Source: UBA5066 sp048500275
Lineage (GTDB): Bacteria; Acidobacteriota; Thermoanaerobaculia; UBA5066
Assembly: GCA_048500275.1 (NCBI GenBank)
Contig: JASNYI010000002.1
Location: 1,550,001-1,614,000, forward strand
Length of the DNA: 64,000 bases
Direction: 5' to 3'
The notes beneath the pieces were generated by a model, which saw only the letters and a list, made by a program, of their open reading frames with translations, made no database searches and was not told the origin of the DNA. Shown piece after piece: positions 45,074 to 52,929 of the stretch. The position numbers and the translations under genes are program-made. Position 1 is the first letter of the stretch. Every line of letters begins with the position of its first letter.

Positions 45074-45255
45074 TGAAGCTCGGGCGAGGCAACTCGTCGA
45101 CGCTAAGGGTGTGCCGAAATAGTAGTACCCCGACGCACCCCCGATGATGTCCCGGCCTTCAGGCCGGTCTGAAGCGAAAACCCAACCCCGAAGTCACCCG
45201 AACCACCTTCGCTGAGAAACAGCGATCCACCCCCGGTAAGAAAGAAGGAGAAACC
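45074..45255 (+). promoter_or_regulatory. Structured 5' leader of the lipoprotein mRNA
   Basis: About 180 nt without a gene. Predicted hairpins: CGAG-GCAA-CTCG with a GNRA tetraloop (45085-45096); GGGTGTG with CGCACCC (45107-45140); CCGGCC-TTCA-GGCCGG (45152-45167), which excludes CTTCAG-GCCGGT-CTGAAG (45157-45174); CGCTG-AGAAA-CAGCG (45210-45224). AAGAAGGAG precedes the ATG. It may be a regulatory leader or the precursor of a small RNA; it does not match a riboswitch class I can name. Confidence 0.45.
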
Positions 45256-45501
45256 ATGAAGAAGATCCTTTCCGTCGTCGCCCTGATCGCCATCTCCGCC
45301 TCCCTCGTCGCCTGCGGCGGCGAAAAGAAGGAAGCGGCCCCGGCCGAGGCCCCCGCCGTCGTCGAGGAGCCGGCTCCGGCCCCCGCCGAGGCCCCCGCCA
45401 CCGAGGCCGCCCCCGCCACCGAGGCCGCCCCCGCCACCGACGCCGCCCCGGCGACCGAGGCCGCCCCGGCTCCGGCCCCCGAGGCCGCCCCGGCGAAGTA
45501 A
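45256..45501 (+). CDS. Small Ala/Pro/Glu-rich lipoprotein
   Basis: 81 residues. Lipoprotein signal MKKILSVVALIAISASLVAC with the lipidated Cys at residue 20, a short charged linker (GGEKKEAAPAEAP), then an Ala/Pro/Glu low-complexity tail made of six-residue repeats (PATEAA). No folded domain. With a strong promoter, long leader and strong terminator it is probably highly expressed as a single gene; a structural or spacer role at the envelope is plausible but unproven. Confidence 0.85.
   Translation: MKKILSVVALIAISASLVACGGEKKEAAPAEAPAVVEEPAPAPAEAPATEAAPATEAAPATDAAPATEAAPAPAPEAAPAK
45391..45462 (+). repeat. Four 18-bp tandem repeats within the lipoprotein gene
   Basis: Four consecutive 18-bp units (start GCCCCCGCCACCGAGGCC; units 3 and 4 with small changes) encode the six-residue repeat of the lipoprotein tail; a degenerate fifth follows to 45480. 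Such repeats may vary in number between strains. Confidence 0.85.
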
Positions 45502-45524
45502 GCGGTTCGACATCGAACCCGGAG

Positions 45525-45556
45525 GGCGCCCCGCGCGAGCGGGGCGCCTTTTTTTT
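45525..45556 (+). terminator. Intrinsic terminator of the lipoprotein gene
   Basis: Perfect 10-bp stem GGCGCCCCGC/GCGGGGCGCC with a GCGA loop, directly followed by eight T. The clearest rho-independent terminator in the window. Confidence 0.95.
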
Positions 45557-45629
45557 GTCTCCGGGAAGAGACGCTCGACTGGCAGCGCGTTTGCGAAACT
45601 ACGGGCGGCCCACGAGGCTGGAGGTCAAC

Positions 45630-46445
45630 ATGAACCGCATCGCCCAGGTCCTCGCCACAGCGTTCCTCGCCACAGCGACGCTCGCCACGCCGACCGCGGC
45701 CGCGGATTCGATCGCCACGACCAACGCCTACCTTCCGGCCGTGAACATCACGGGGGCGACGGGCGTCTTCCGGACCGACGTGTGGATCTTCAACCCCGAG
45801 CCGACGCTGGAGAACGAGGTCGAGCTCTACTTCACGCCCGCCGGCGTCGACGGCACGCTTCTCGAAGGGATCCGGATCGACCCGCCTCTCGCCCCCAGGG
45901 AGTCGATCTCCCTGACGGACATCGTCAGGCAGTACTTCGGCCGGACGGAGGCGTTCGGGCTCCTCGAGGTGTCGAGCCAGTACCCGGTGCTGGTCACGAG
46001 CAACACCTACAACGTGGCCGGGGCCCAGGCCGGGACCTACGGCCAGTACTCGCCCGGGCAGCCGTACCGGAGCGCGCTCGGCTTCGACGACTCGGTCTTC
46101 GGGGACCTCTACGTCACCGGGCTGACGAACGACCCGAACCTCAGGACGAACGCGGTCGTCATGAACCCCACGGACGTCGAGCTCGAAGCGGGTGTCCAGC
46201 TCGTCGACGCCAACGGGATCATCTACGGCACCCGGGTCCACGTCGTCCCGCCGTACTCCCTCCACCAGCTCAACGACGTCTTCGGGGCCGAGTTCGCAGC
46301 TTTCGGGCCGCCGCGGGGCGGGCCTTACCGGCTCAACATGTTCGTCAACCTCGGGAACGGCGCGCGAATCCTCGGCTACGCCACCGTGACGGACAGGCGG
46401 ACCGGAGACCCCTACCTGATTCCCGCGCAGGCCATGAGGCCGTGA
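45630..46445 (+). CDS. Secreted protein of unknown function
   Basis: 271 residues from ATG 45630 (GGAGG 5 nt before); signal peptide MNRIAQVLATAFLATATLA with cleavage near TAAADS. The mature part is beta-rich and built of two similar-looking sections: YLPAVNITGATGVFRTDVW with IFNPEPTLENEVELYF, and later NAVVMNPTDVELEAGVQL with VPPYSLHQLNDVF. This pattern recalls secreted beta-sandwich proteins common in Acidobacteriota, whose role is unknown. Its stop overlaps the HAD gene start (GTGA). Confidence 0.8.
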   Translation: MNRIAQVLATAFLATATLATPTAAADSIATTNAYLPAVNITGATGVFRTDVWIFNPEPTLENEVELYFTPAGVDGTLLEGIRIDPPLAPRESISLTDIVRQYFGRTEAFGLLEVSSQYPVLVTSNTYNVAGAQAGTYGQYSPGQPYRSALGFDDSVFGDLYVTGLTNDPNLRTNAVVMNPTDVELEAGVQLVDANGIIYGTRVHVVPPYSLHQLNDVFGAEFAAFGPPRGGPYRLNMFVNLGNGARILGYATVTDRRTGDPYLIPAQAMRP

Positions 46446-47098
46446 CGAGGGCGCTCCTCGTAGACCTCGGGAAGGTCCTCGTCGGCTTCGACCACCAGGT
46501 CACCTGCGATCGTCTCGCGGAGGCGACCGGCGTTCCCGCCGGCCGCCTTCGCACCGTCCTCTTCGGGGAGCTCGAGGCGGCGTTCGACCGCGGACACCTC
46601 GCGCCGACCGCGTTCTTCAGGGCGTGCGAGGAGCGCGCCGGCCTTCCGCGGCTCCCCGACGCCGCCTGGCGCGCCGCCTGGCGCGACATCTTCGTACCGC
46701 TCCCGGAGGCGATCGACGCCCTCTCGCGGGTTCGTCCCGGGGTACGGCGAATCCTCGTCTCCAACACGAACGAGCTGCACTGGGAGGGAGTCCTCCGCGT
46801 CTTCGACCCGGAAGGGCTGCTGGACGCTCTCGTCCTCTCGTTCCGGGTCGGCGCCGTCAAGCCGGAACCGGCGTTCTGGGAAGCAGCCCTCTATGCGGCC
46901 GGCTGCGAGCCGCGCGACTGCCTCTACGCCGACGACCGACGGGAGCTCGTCGTCGCCGCCGCCGGGCGGGGAATACCCGGTTTCGTCGTGGACGGCCCCG
47001 CCGCGTTCGCCTCCGGCCTCGCCGCGCGCGGGCTGCTCGTCGAGGGCCGCCCCCTCGCCGGGAATTCGCGGCCCCCCCGCACCGTTCGGCTATCCTGA
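46442..47098 (+). CDS. HAD-superfamily hydrolase
   Basis: 218 residues from a GTG overlapping the upstream stop. Motif I is LLVDLGKVLVGFD (nucleophile Asp; the second Asp of motif I is Gly, as in YihX-type sugar phosphatases), motif II RILVSNTNE, motif III Lys in VGAVKPEPAFW and motif IV YADDRRE. A cytoplasmic phosphatase, probably for a sugar phosphate or nucleotide; the substrate cannot be assigned. Confidence 0.85.
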   Translation: MTRALLVDLGKVLVGFDHQVTCDRLAEATGVPAGRLRTVLFGELEAAFDRGHLAPTAFFRACEERAGLPRLPDAAWRAAWRDIFVPLPEAIDALSRVRPGVRRILVSNTNELHWEGVLRVFDPEGLLDALVLSFRVGAVKPEPAFWEAALYAAGCEPRDCLYADDRRELVVAAAGRGIPGFVVDGPAAFASGLAARGLLVEGRPLAGNSRPPRTVRLS

Positions 47099-47116
47099 GA
47101 ACGGGGAGCTTCTTCG

Positions 47117-47563
47117 ATGCGAATTCCGAAACTTCTCGCCGTGGCGTTGATCGCATTCCTTCCCCTCGCCGCCTGCTCTCGCCAGAAAGCCGGAGCATTC
47201 GAGGGCCCGGCCGCCGGCGGCGGTGTCGCGTTCGCCCAGGCGAGCTTCGACGAGGCTCTGGCGCAGGCCCGGGACGAGAGGCGGCTCCTCCTCGTCGACG
47301 TCTACACGGACTGGTGCGGCTGGTGCAAGAAGCTCGACCGCGAGGTCTTCGGAGACGCCCGCGTCGCCGAGGCGGCCCGCGATCTCGTCGCCGTCCGCGT
47401 GAACGCCGAGAAGGGAGGCGAGAAGGTGGCCGAGCGATACGACGTGCAGGGCTACCCCACGGTCCTCTTCGTGGATGGTTCCGGGAACGTCGTGAAGCGG
47501 ATCGACGGATACGTCGACGTCGCCGAGATGGTCCAGATCCTCTCCTCGCTGCCGAAGACTTGA
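47117..47563 (+). CDS. Thioredoxin-like lipoprotein
   Basis: 148 residues. Lipoprotein signal MRIPKLLAVALIAFLPLAAC (Cys 20), then a thioredoxin fold with the redox-active CGWC in VYTDWCGWCKKLDREVF, and the cis-Pro in YDVQGYPTVLFVDG. It belongs to the thioredoxin_7/DsbD-gamma-like group that reduces or isomerises disulfides in the periplasm. 18 bp after the HAD gene; overlaps the next gene by TTGA. Confidence 0.88.
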   Translation: MRIPKLLAVALIAFLPLAACSRQKAGAFEGPAAGGGVAFAQASFDEALAQARDERRLLLVDVYTDWCGWCKKLDREVFGDARVAEAARDLVAVRVNAEKGGEKVAERYDVQGYPTVLFVDGSGNVVKRIDGYVDVAEMVQILSSLPKT

Positions 47564-47940
47564 GCGTCCACCCGGTGTCCGACGCCGACCGCCTCGCCCG
47601 CGGGCTCGCCGCCCTCGAGACAGGGAGGTTCTTCGAGGCCCACGAGGAGTGGGAAGTGGTCTGGCTCCGGTCGTCCGGACCCGAACGGCGCCACCTCCAG
47701 GGGTTCATCCAGGTCGCCGCGGCATGCGTCCATCTCGACAGGGGCCGGAGCGGGCCCGCGAGGCGTCTTCTCTGCCTGGCGCTCGAGAAGCTCGAGGATG
47801 CCCCCGTCGACCTCCGCGGACTTCCCGCAGCCACCCTCCTGGCCAGGGCGCGGGGCCTCGCGGCCGCCCTCGCCGCGGGGCCGCCAGCGCCCGACCCGGC
47901 CCGTCTCTTCAGCCCTCCGGGACCTCCACGAACGGCGTGA
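47560..47940 (+). CDS. DUF309-family protein
   Basis: 126 residues from TTG 47560 overlapping the thioredoxin stop (a GTG at 47572 is possible). The DUF309 signature is GRFFEAHEEWEVVWL, followed by LQGFIQVAAACVHLDRG. The family is all-helical with no established function. Its 3' end overlaps the convergent glycosyltransferase gene by 32 bp. Confidence 0.82.
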   Translation: MSVHPVSDADRLARGLAALETGRFFEAHEEWEVVWLRSSGPERRHLQGFIQVAAACVHLDRGRSGPARRLLCLALEKLEDAPVDLRGLPAATLLARARGLAAALAAGPPAPDPARLFSPPGPPRTA

Positions 47941-49246
47941 GGGGAGCCGGGAGAACCCCGGCGGCACGCAACCCGATCTCCACGAGGAGGCGGCCGTCGG
48001 GGCCCCGTTCCCGGGTCCCGAAGGTCTCCTCTCGACCGACGCCGAGAGACTCCAGCTCGCGCGAGAGGCGGCCGGCAAGGCCGAGCGCCGGCGCCCCGCC
48101 GGCCATCACCTCCCGGACGACCCGCGCGTAGGCCGCCGCGATCCGTTCCGGGCTCCGCGCCTCACCCCAGGCCCGGGCCGCGGCCGCCCGGGCCGCCCGG
48201 ACCGCTCCGTCGGCCGCAAGACCGCCGAGCGCCTCTGCGACCGCCTTCGCCTCGCCTTCTCCGACCGGGATCCGCGACGCGAAGCTCTCGGGGAGTTCGC
48301 GGAACCAGCCGACGTCGCTGACGACGACGGGAAGCCCCGAGCCGGCGAGGCGGCAAACCGCGCCAGAGGTCTCCCCCACCGTGGGAAACCGGAGGTTGAC
48401 GGCGATGTCGGCGGCCCGCGCCAGGCGCCAGAAGTCCTCCTCGGAGAGGTAGCCCGTGAAACGGACGTCCTCGCCGAGCCCCAGCTCGTCCACCGAGGCC
48501 AGCAGGGGGTCTCCCGCACCGACGGCGCCCCCGACGACGAGGAGCGGACGCTTCCCGGCCGGCAGCAAGGCGAGTCCATCGAGGAGCTTCCCGATGCGCT
48601 TGGCCGGCGTCACGATGCCGAGGGTGGCGGCGATCACGCGCCCGGCCGGCAGGCCGAGGGCGGCCCGGGCCTCGTCGCGCCGGTGCGCAGGGGCGGGCGC
48701 CACGAGGTGGGGGATCTCGAAAGCGGGGACGTGAGGACGTTCCCGCAGGATGGCGCCGCGGACGAGCCTCGAGTGAACGACGACGGCCGACGCGTCGCCG
48801 ACGGCCCCCGGAGACATCGGCCACTCCCAGGGCGCGAGGTCCCAGAGGGGGACGCGCTCACCCGCGAGGGCCCTTTCCCCCAGCGCTCGGCCCCTCGCCC
48901 CGTGAGAGCGCTCGAGCTCGCGCGCGTACGCGGCGACGTTTCCCGTGTCGAGCCACGCGGCGGCGAAGAGGTGATGAAGGGAGAAATCGTGGAGGACCAG
49001 CACGGACGGAACGCGCCCCGCGTTCTCGCGCAGAGCCTCGAGGGAAGGGAGGTGGAGAGGGTCGTTTCCGACCTGGAGGAGGACGGCCCCGTGCCCCGCG
49101 GCGAACGCCCTGCGGGCGTCGGCGGGGGCGTACGTCTGGAGCCCCACCTCGTCGCGCAGGGCGACGAGAAGGTCGGCCGAGTAGTCCGCGATCCCGGACC
49201 TCACCGGGGGAAGCGGGCTGACGAATCCCAGCGGCGCGACCGTCAC
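47909..49246 (-). CDS. Family 4 glycosyltransferase with C-terminal extension
   Basis: 445 residues, GT-B fold. N-terminal domain GFVSPLPPVRSGIADYSADL, and a C-terminal donor-binding domain with ATLGIVTPAKRIGKLLDGL, VRFTGYLSEEDFWRLA, NLRFPTVGETSGAV and the Glu of the E-x7-E region. It likely adds sugars to a surface polysaccharide. GTG at 49246 overlaps the stop of the next glycosyltransferase. Confidence 0.88.
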   Translation of the reverse strand: MTVAPLGFVSPLPPVRSGIADYSADLLVALRDEVGLQTYAPADARRAFAAGHGAVLLQVGNDPLHLPSLEALRENAGRVPSVLVLHDFSLHHLFAAAWLDTGNVAAYARELERSHGARGRALGERALAGERVPLWDLAPWEWPMSPGAVGDASAVVVHSRLVRGAILRERPHVPAFEIPHLVAPAPAHRRDEARAALGLPAGRVIAATLGIVTPAKRIGKLLDGLALLPAGKRPLLVVGGAVGAGDPLLASVDELGLGEDVRFTGYLSEEDFWRLARAADIAVNLRFPTVGETSGAVCRLAGSGLPVVVSDVGWFRELPESFASRIPVGEGEAKAVAEALGGLAADGAVRAARAAAARAWGEARSPERIAAAYARVVREVMAGGAPALGLAGRLSRELESLGVGREETFGTRERGPDGRLLVEIGLRAAGVLPAPLTPFVEVPEG

Positions 49247-50280
49247 CCGATCCCGCCCGCCGAGAGGAGACTCGACACCACCGCGTCCCACGTCATCCCG
49301 CGAACCGACTCGAACCCGCTCGCTCCCATCCTCCGCGCTTCGGCCGGAGAAGCGAGGAGCTCCGCCGCCGCGGCGCCGACGGCGGCCCCGTCGGGCGGCG
49401 CGACGCGCCCCGTCTCTCCGTCGACGACGAACTCGAGCGGCCCCCCCGAGTCCGAGCAGGTGACGACCGGCTTCTTCGAGAGGAACGCCTCCAGCGCGAT
49501 GTAGCCGTAGTCCTCGTCGGCCGGGGTGAAGAGCACCGCGCCACAGCCGGCGTAGAGCGCCAGGAGGTCCTCGTCGGAAACCGCACCACGGAAGTCGACC
49601 TTCGCGCCGGTGCGTGCCGCGACCTTTCGCAGCCGCGCCTCGTCGGGCCCGGATCCGACGAGGACGAGCGGGAAGCCGCCCACGGCCGCCCCCTCGATCG
49701 CGAGGTCCATCCGCTTCCACGGGTCGAGGCGTGAGACGGCGAGCGCGTAGCTTCCGTGCCCGTCGTCGCGGTAGCGGCCGGCGAGCGGCGGCGGGTGGTA
49801 GAGCGCCTCGGCCTCGACCCCGTTGAAGCGCCTGAGGCGGTCCGCCGTGTTCCTCGCGTTGGTGAAGACCTTTCGCGCCTCGCCGAGCCCGGTCGCGTCG
49901 GCCTGGGCGATCAGCTCCCTCCACCGGGTGTCCTCGGGGCTCGCGGTGAAGTCGCTCTGCTCCGTCCCGAACCGATCGTAGGCCTGCCGGAACTGGTGGA
50001 TGAGCCAGACGACCTTGTTCGGGTGCCTCACGAGGTAGGACGGGAACTTCATGGGGATGACGAGGTCGACCTTCGTCCCGTCGGCCTCGCTCACGTCGAC
50101 GAGCCGCCAGGCCGTCGCCGAGAGGAGGATCTCCTCGCGCGGGTACCACTTGAACGGGAGCTGGACGAGGTCGACCCGGTGCCCTCGCGCCTTCAGCTCG
50201 CGGACGAGGCCCGCGGCGTGCCGCTCGGCGCCGCCGGAGGCGAACGGGACCTGCGCCGTGCAGACGAGGACGTTCGCCAT
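49243..50280 (-). CDS. Family 4 glycosyltransferase
   Basis: 345 residues, GT-B fold: TAQVPFASGGAERHAAGLV at the acceptor side, ALAVSRLDPWKRMDLAIEG, LVLVGSGPDEARL, and the donor motif ADEDYGYIALEAFLSKKPVV with the E-x7-E pair. ATG at 50280 touches the methyltransferase stop by one base (TGATG). Co-transcribed with the other glycosyltransferase and the methyltransferase. Confidence 0.9.
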   Translation of the reverse strand: MANVLVCTAQVPFASGGAERHAAGLVRELKARGHRVDLVQLPFKWYPREEILLSATAWRLVDVSEADGTKVDLVIPMKFPSYLVRHPNKVVWLIHQFRQAYDRFGTEQSDFTASPEDTRWRELIAQADATGLGEARKVFTNARNTADRLRRFNGVEAEALYHPPPLAGRYRDDGHGSYALAVSRLDPWKRMDLAIEGAAVGGFPLVLVGSGPDEARLRKVAARTGAKVDFRGAVSDEDLLALYAGCGAVLFTPADEDYGYIALEAFLSKKPVVTCSDSGGPLEFVVDGETGRVAPPDGAAVGAAAAELLASPAEARRMGASGFESVRGMTWDAVVSSLLSAGGIG

Positions 50281-51755
50281 CACTTCACGCCCGTGACGGC
50301 GACGTCCTGCGGCGCGAAGAGGAGCCTCGCCATCGCCGCGGCGAACGGATCGGACGGCTCGGCCCGGCCGCCCGTCACCTCGGGCGGCACGGGCGACCGG
50401 TAGGCGATGGTCACGTCGCGCAGGCCGCACACTTCCATCAGGCGCCCGAGCGACGGCGCCGGCACGGGCCGCACGTGCGTGAGGTCCATCCAGAACCACT
50501 TCATCGCGTAGACCGACTCCGGGTTGACGGTCTCCAGGAGGAGCCGCCCTCCCGGAGCGAGGCGGGAGACGGCCAGCTCGACGAGCGGGAGGAGCGCGTC
50601 GGCCGGGAGGTGCTCGACGACCTGGTAGGCCGTGACGCCGCCGAGGGAGCCTTCGGGCCGGGAGCGGAGCCAGGAGAAGAGATCGGCTTCGTCGACGGCG
50701 AGCCCCTTCTCCCGGCAGCGGGCGACCATGACGGGGTTCGTGTCGCAGCCGAGCCCGGCGAGCCCTCTCGCGACGAGAGCCTCCAGGAACTCCCCGCGAC
50801 CGCAGCCGAGGTCGGCAACCGGGCCGCCCGCCCCGGCGAAGAGCGCGACGTCCCCCTCCTGCCGTGCCCGGATCTCGTTCTCCGTCCCCCGGAAGGCCCG
50901 CTCGAAATCGGCGTAGAGGCCGGCGGAGATCGGGTCTGCGGCGGACCGGGTCTCCGGCCCACCCGTCGAGCCGGCCTCGACGGGCGCCGCCGGCCCTCCC
51001 CCCGGGCGCAGGGCGGTGCGCAGGGTCGTCCACTCGAGGCGCGCGGCGCGGAGGTCCTCCGTCGCCTGGCCGAGGTCGGCTCGGAGTCGCGCCAGCCTCT
51101 CTTCGGCCGCGGAGAGCCGCGAGATGGACTCCTCGAGCCGCGAGCCCGCCTCGTCGCTCCGCCCTTCGAGCAGGTCGAGCCGCTTCTGGCTGCCGAGCAG
51201 ATCGCGCCCCAGCGCCTCCCGGGCCTCCGACTCCCGGTCGTGGGCCCGGCCCGCCTCCTCGCGAAGCGCCCGGCCTCCTTCCTCCATCGCCGCGAGGAGC
51301 GCACGCCTCGTCTCCTCCAGTCGCGCCTGCGCGTGGGAAACGTCTTCCCGTCGGCCGGCCGCGACCTCGTCCCTCAGCTCGCGGTGCCTCGCCTCCTGCG
51401 CCTCGGCAAGGCCGGCCATCGCCCCCTCGATCTCGAGGAGCGCCGTTCGGAGAGCCTCGTGCACGGCCGAGTTGAAGACCCCCTGGTCGCGCGTCACGAT
51501 GCGCAGCCCGCGGAGGACGACCGCCTTCAGGCTCCGGAACGGGGCGTCCGCCGGCAGGACCGGCTGGGCGAACCGGGCCGCGTTCTCGAGAATCGTCCGG
51601 GGGCCGTCGAGGCTCGGGCCGCCCCGGGTCGCGGCCCTCCCCGTCCGTGAGCGGTTTCGTGGGGTGGCGTTCGGCTCGGGGGTCGCGAGCGCGGCGAGCT
51701 GCGCGGCGAGCTCGCGCGCGAGGCCCGCCGCGTCGCCGCGTCGGTCGTTCGTCAT
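50280..51755 (-). CDS. Coiled-coil SAM-dependent methyltransferase
   Basis: 491 residues from ATG 51755. Residues 1-110 are a variable head; about 110-260 form a long coiled coil (RLEESISRLSAAEERLARLR); about 300-470 is a class I methyltransferase with motif I VADLGCGRGEFLEAL and QVVEHLPADALLPLVELA. Architecture and the two downstream glycosyltransferases recall chain-terminating or chain-length-controlling methyltransferases of O-antigen export loci (WbdD-like), where the coiled coil acts as a ruler. A -10-like TAATAT ends 7 bp before the ATG. Confidence 0.8.
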   Translation of the reverse strand: MTNDRRGDAAGLARELAAQLAALATPEPNATPRNRSRTGRAATRGGPSLDGPRTILENAARFAQPVLPADAPFRSLKAVVLRGLRIVTRDQGVFNSAVHEALRTALLEIEGAMAGLAEAQEARHRELRDEVAAGRREDVSHAQARLEETRRALLAAMEEGGRALREEAGRAHDRESEAREALGRDLLGSQKRLDLLEGRSDEAGSRLEESISRLSAAEERLARLRADLGQATEDLRAARLEWTTLRTALRPGGGPAAPVEAGSTGGPETRSAADPISAGLYADFERAFRGTENEIRARQEGDVALFAGAGGPVADLGCGRGEFLEALVARGLAGLGCDTNPVMVARCREKGLAVDEADLFSWLRSRPEGSLGGVTAYQVVEHLPADALLPLVELAVSRLAPGGRLLLETVNPESVYAMKWFWMDLTHVRPVPAPSLGRLMEVCGLRDVTIAYRSPVPPEVTGGRAEPSDPFAAAMARLLFAPQDVAVTGVK

Positions 51756-51761
51756 CCGTCC

Positions 51762-51768
51762 TATATTA
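51762..51768. promoter_or_regulatory. Shared AT-rich -10 region of a divergent gene pair
   Basis: TATATTA in the 23-bp gap between ATG 51755 (minus) and ATG 51779 (plus) gives a -10-like hexamer on both strands (TAATAT and TATATT). No good -35 is visible. Both transcripts would be almost leaderless. Confidence 0.35.
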
Positions 51769-51778
51769 CGGCCCGCCC

Positions 51779-52921
51779 ATGACGCGCGACGCTCTCCGCC
51801 TCCTCCTTCCCGCACTCGCCGTCCTCGGTCTCTCCGCCTGCGACACGACGCGCCCGCCGGCGACGGAGACGGTCTTCGCTCCCGCCCCCGCCACGGGAGC
51901 GCCTCCGGCCCGCCGGGCCAGCCCCTGGGAAGGCGCCCTCACGCAGATCCACTGGCCGGGAGAGCGGCACCTCGCGAACGTCCGGCAGCTCACCTTCGGG
52001 GGCGAGAACGCCGAGGCGTACTGGTCGGCCGACGGGAAGAAGCTGATCTTCCAGTCCACCCGGCCTCCGTACCGCTGCGACCAGATCTTCGTCGTCGACG
52101 TCGATTCGCCGGGCGAGCCCCGGCTCGTCTCGACCGGCAAGGGACGGACGACCTGCGCGTACTTCTTCCCCGACGGGGACCGCGTCCTCTACGCCTCGAC
52201 GCACCTCGGCGGGCGCGACTGCCCTCCCCCCCCGGACATGTCCTCCGGGTACGTCTGGGCGCTCTACCCCGACTACGATCTCTTCAGCGCGCGGACGGAC
52301 GGGACGGACGTCCGCCGGCTCACCACCCATCCCGGCTATGACGCCGAGGCCACGGTCTCGACGGACGGCCGGCGGGTCGTCTTCACGTCGGTCCGCGACG
52401 GCGACCTCGACCTGTACTCGATGAACGCCGGCGGCGGGGACGTGAAGAGGCTGACGCGGAGCCCCGGCTACGACGGAGGGGCGTTCTACAGCGACGACGG
52501 CCAGTGGATCGTCTACCGCGCCTCGCGCCCCGACGAGCCGAAGGCGATCGAGGAGTTCCGGACGCTGCTGAACCGGAACCTCGTCCGTCCGAGCCGGCTC
52601 GAGATCCGGGTGATGCGGGCCGACGGGTCGGGCGACCGACAGGTGACGAGCCTCGGGGCGGCCAGCTTCGCGCCGTTCTTCTTCCGCGGCACGCACGAGC
52701 GGCTCCTCTTCGTCTCCAATCTCGCGGACCCCGCCGCTCGCGACTTCGACATCTGGGCGGTCGACCTCGACGGCACGGACCTCGAACGGATCACCTACAA
52801 CCCGACGTTCGACGGCTTCCCGATGTTCTCGCCCGACGGGCGTCGCCTCGCCTTCTGCTCGAACCGGCACAACGCGAAACCGAACGAGACCAACGTCTTC
52901 GTGGCCGACTGGGTCCCCTGA
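51779..52921 (+). CDS. Beta-propeller (WD40-like/PD40) lipoprotein
   Basis: 380 residues from ATG 51779. Lipoprotein signal with LLPALAVLGLSAC, then TolB-type repeats: AEAYWSADGKKLIFQSTR, YFFPDGDRVLYASTH, VSTDGRRVVFTSVRDGDLDL and MFSPDGRRLAFCSNR. About six blades. Likely an envelope-bound propeller that binds proteins or glycans; no enzymatic residues are obvious. Divergent from the methyltransferase operon. Confidence 0.87.
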   Translation: MTRDALRLLLPALAVLGLSACDTTRPPATETVFAPAPATGAPPARRASPWEGALTQIHWPGERHLANVRQLTFGGENAEAYWSADGKKLIFQSTRPPYRCDQIFVVDVDSPGEPRLVSTGKGRTTCAYFFPDGDRVLYASTHLGGRDCPPPPDMSSGYVWALYPDYDLFSARTDGTDVRRLTTHPGYDAEATVSTDGRRVVFTSVRDGDLDLYSMNAGGGDVKRLTRSPGYDGGAFYSDDGQWIVYRASRPDEPKAIEEFRTLLNRNLVRPSRLEIRVMRADGSGDRQVTSLGAASFAPFFFRGTHERLLFVSNLADPAARDFDIWAVDLDGTDLERITYNPTFDGFPMFSPDGRRLAFCSNRHNAKPNETNVFVADWVP

Positions 52922-52929
52922 CGCCGTCC

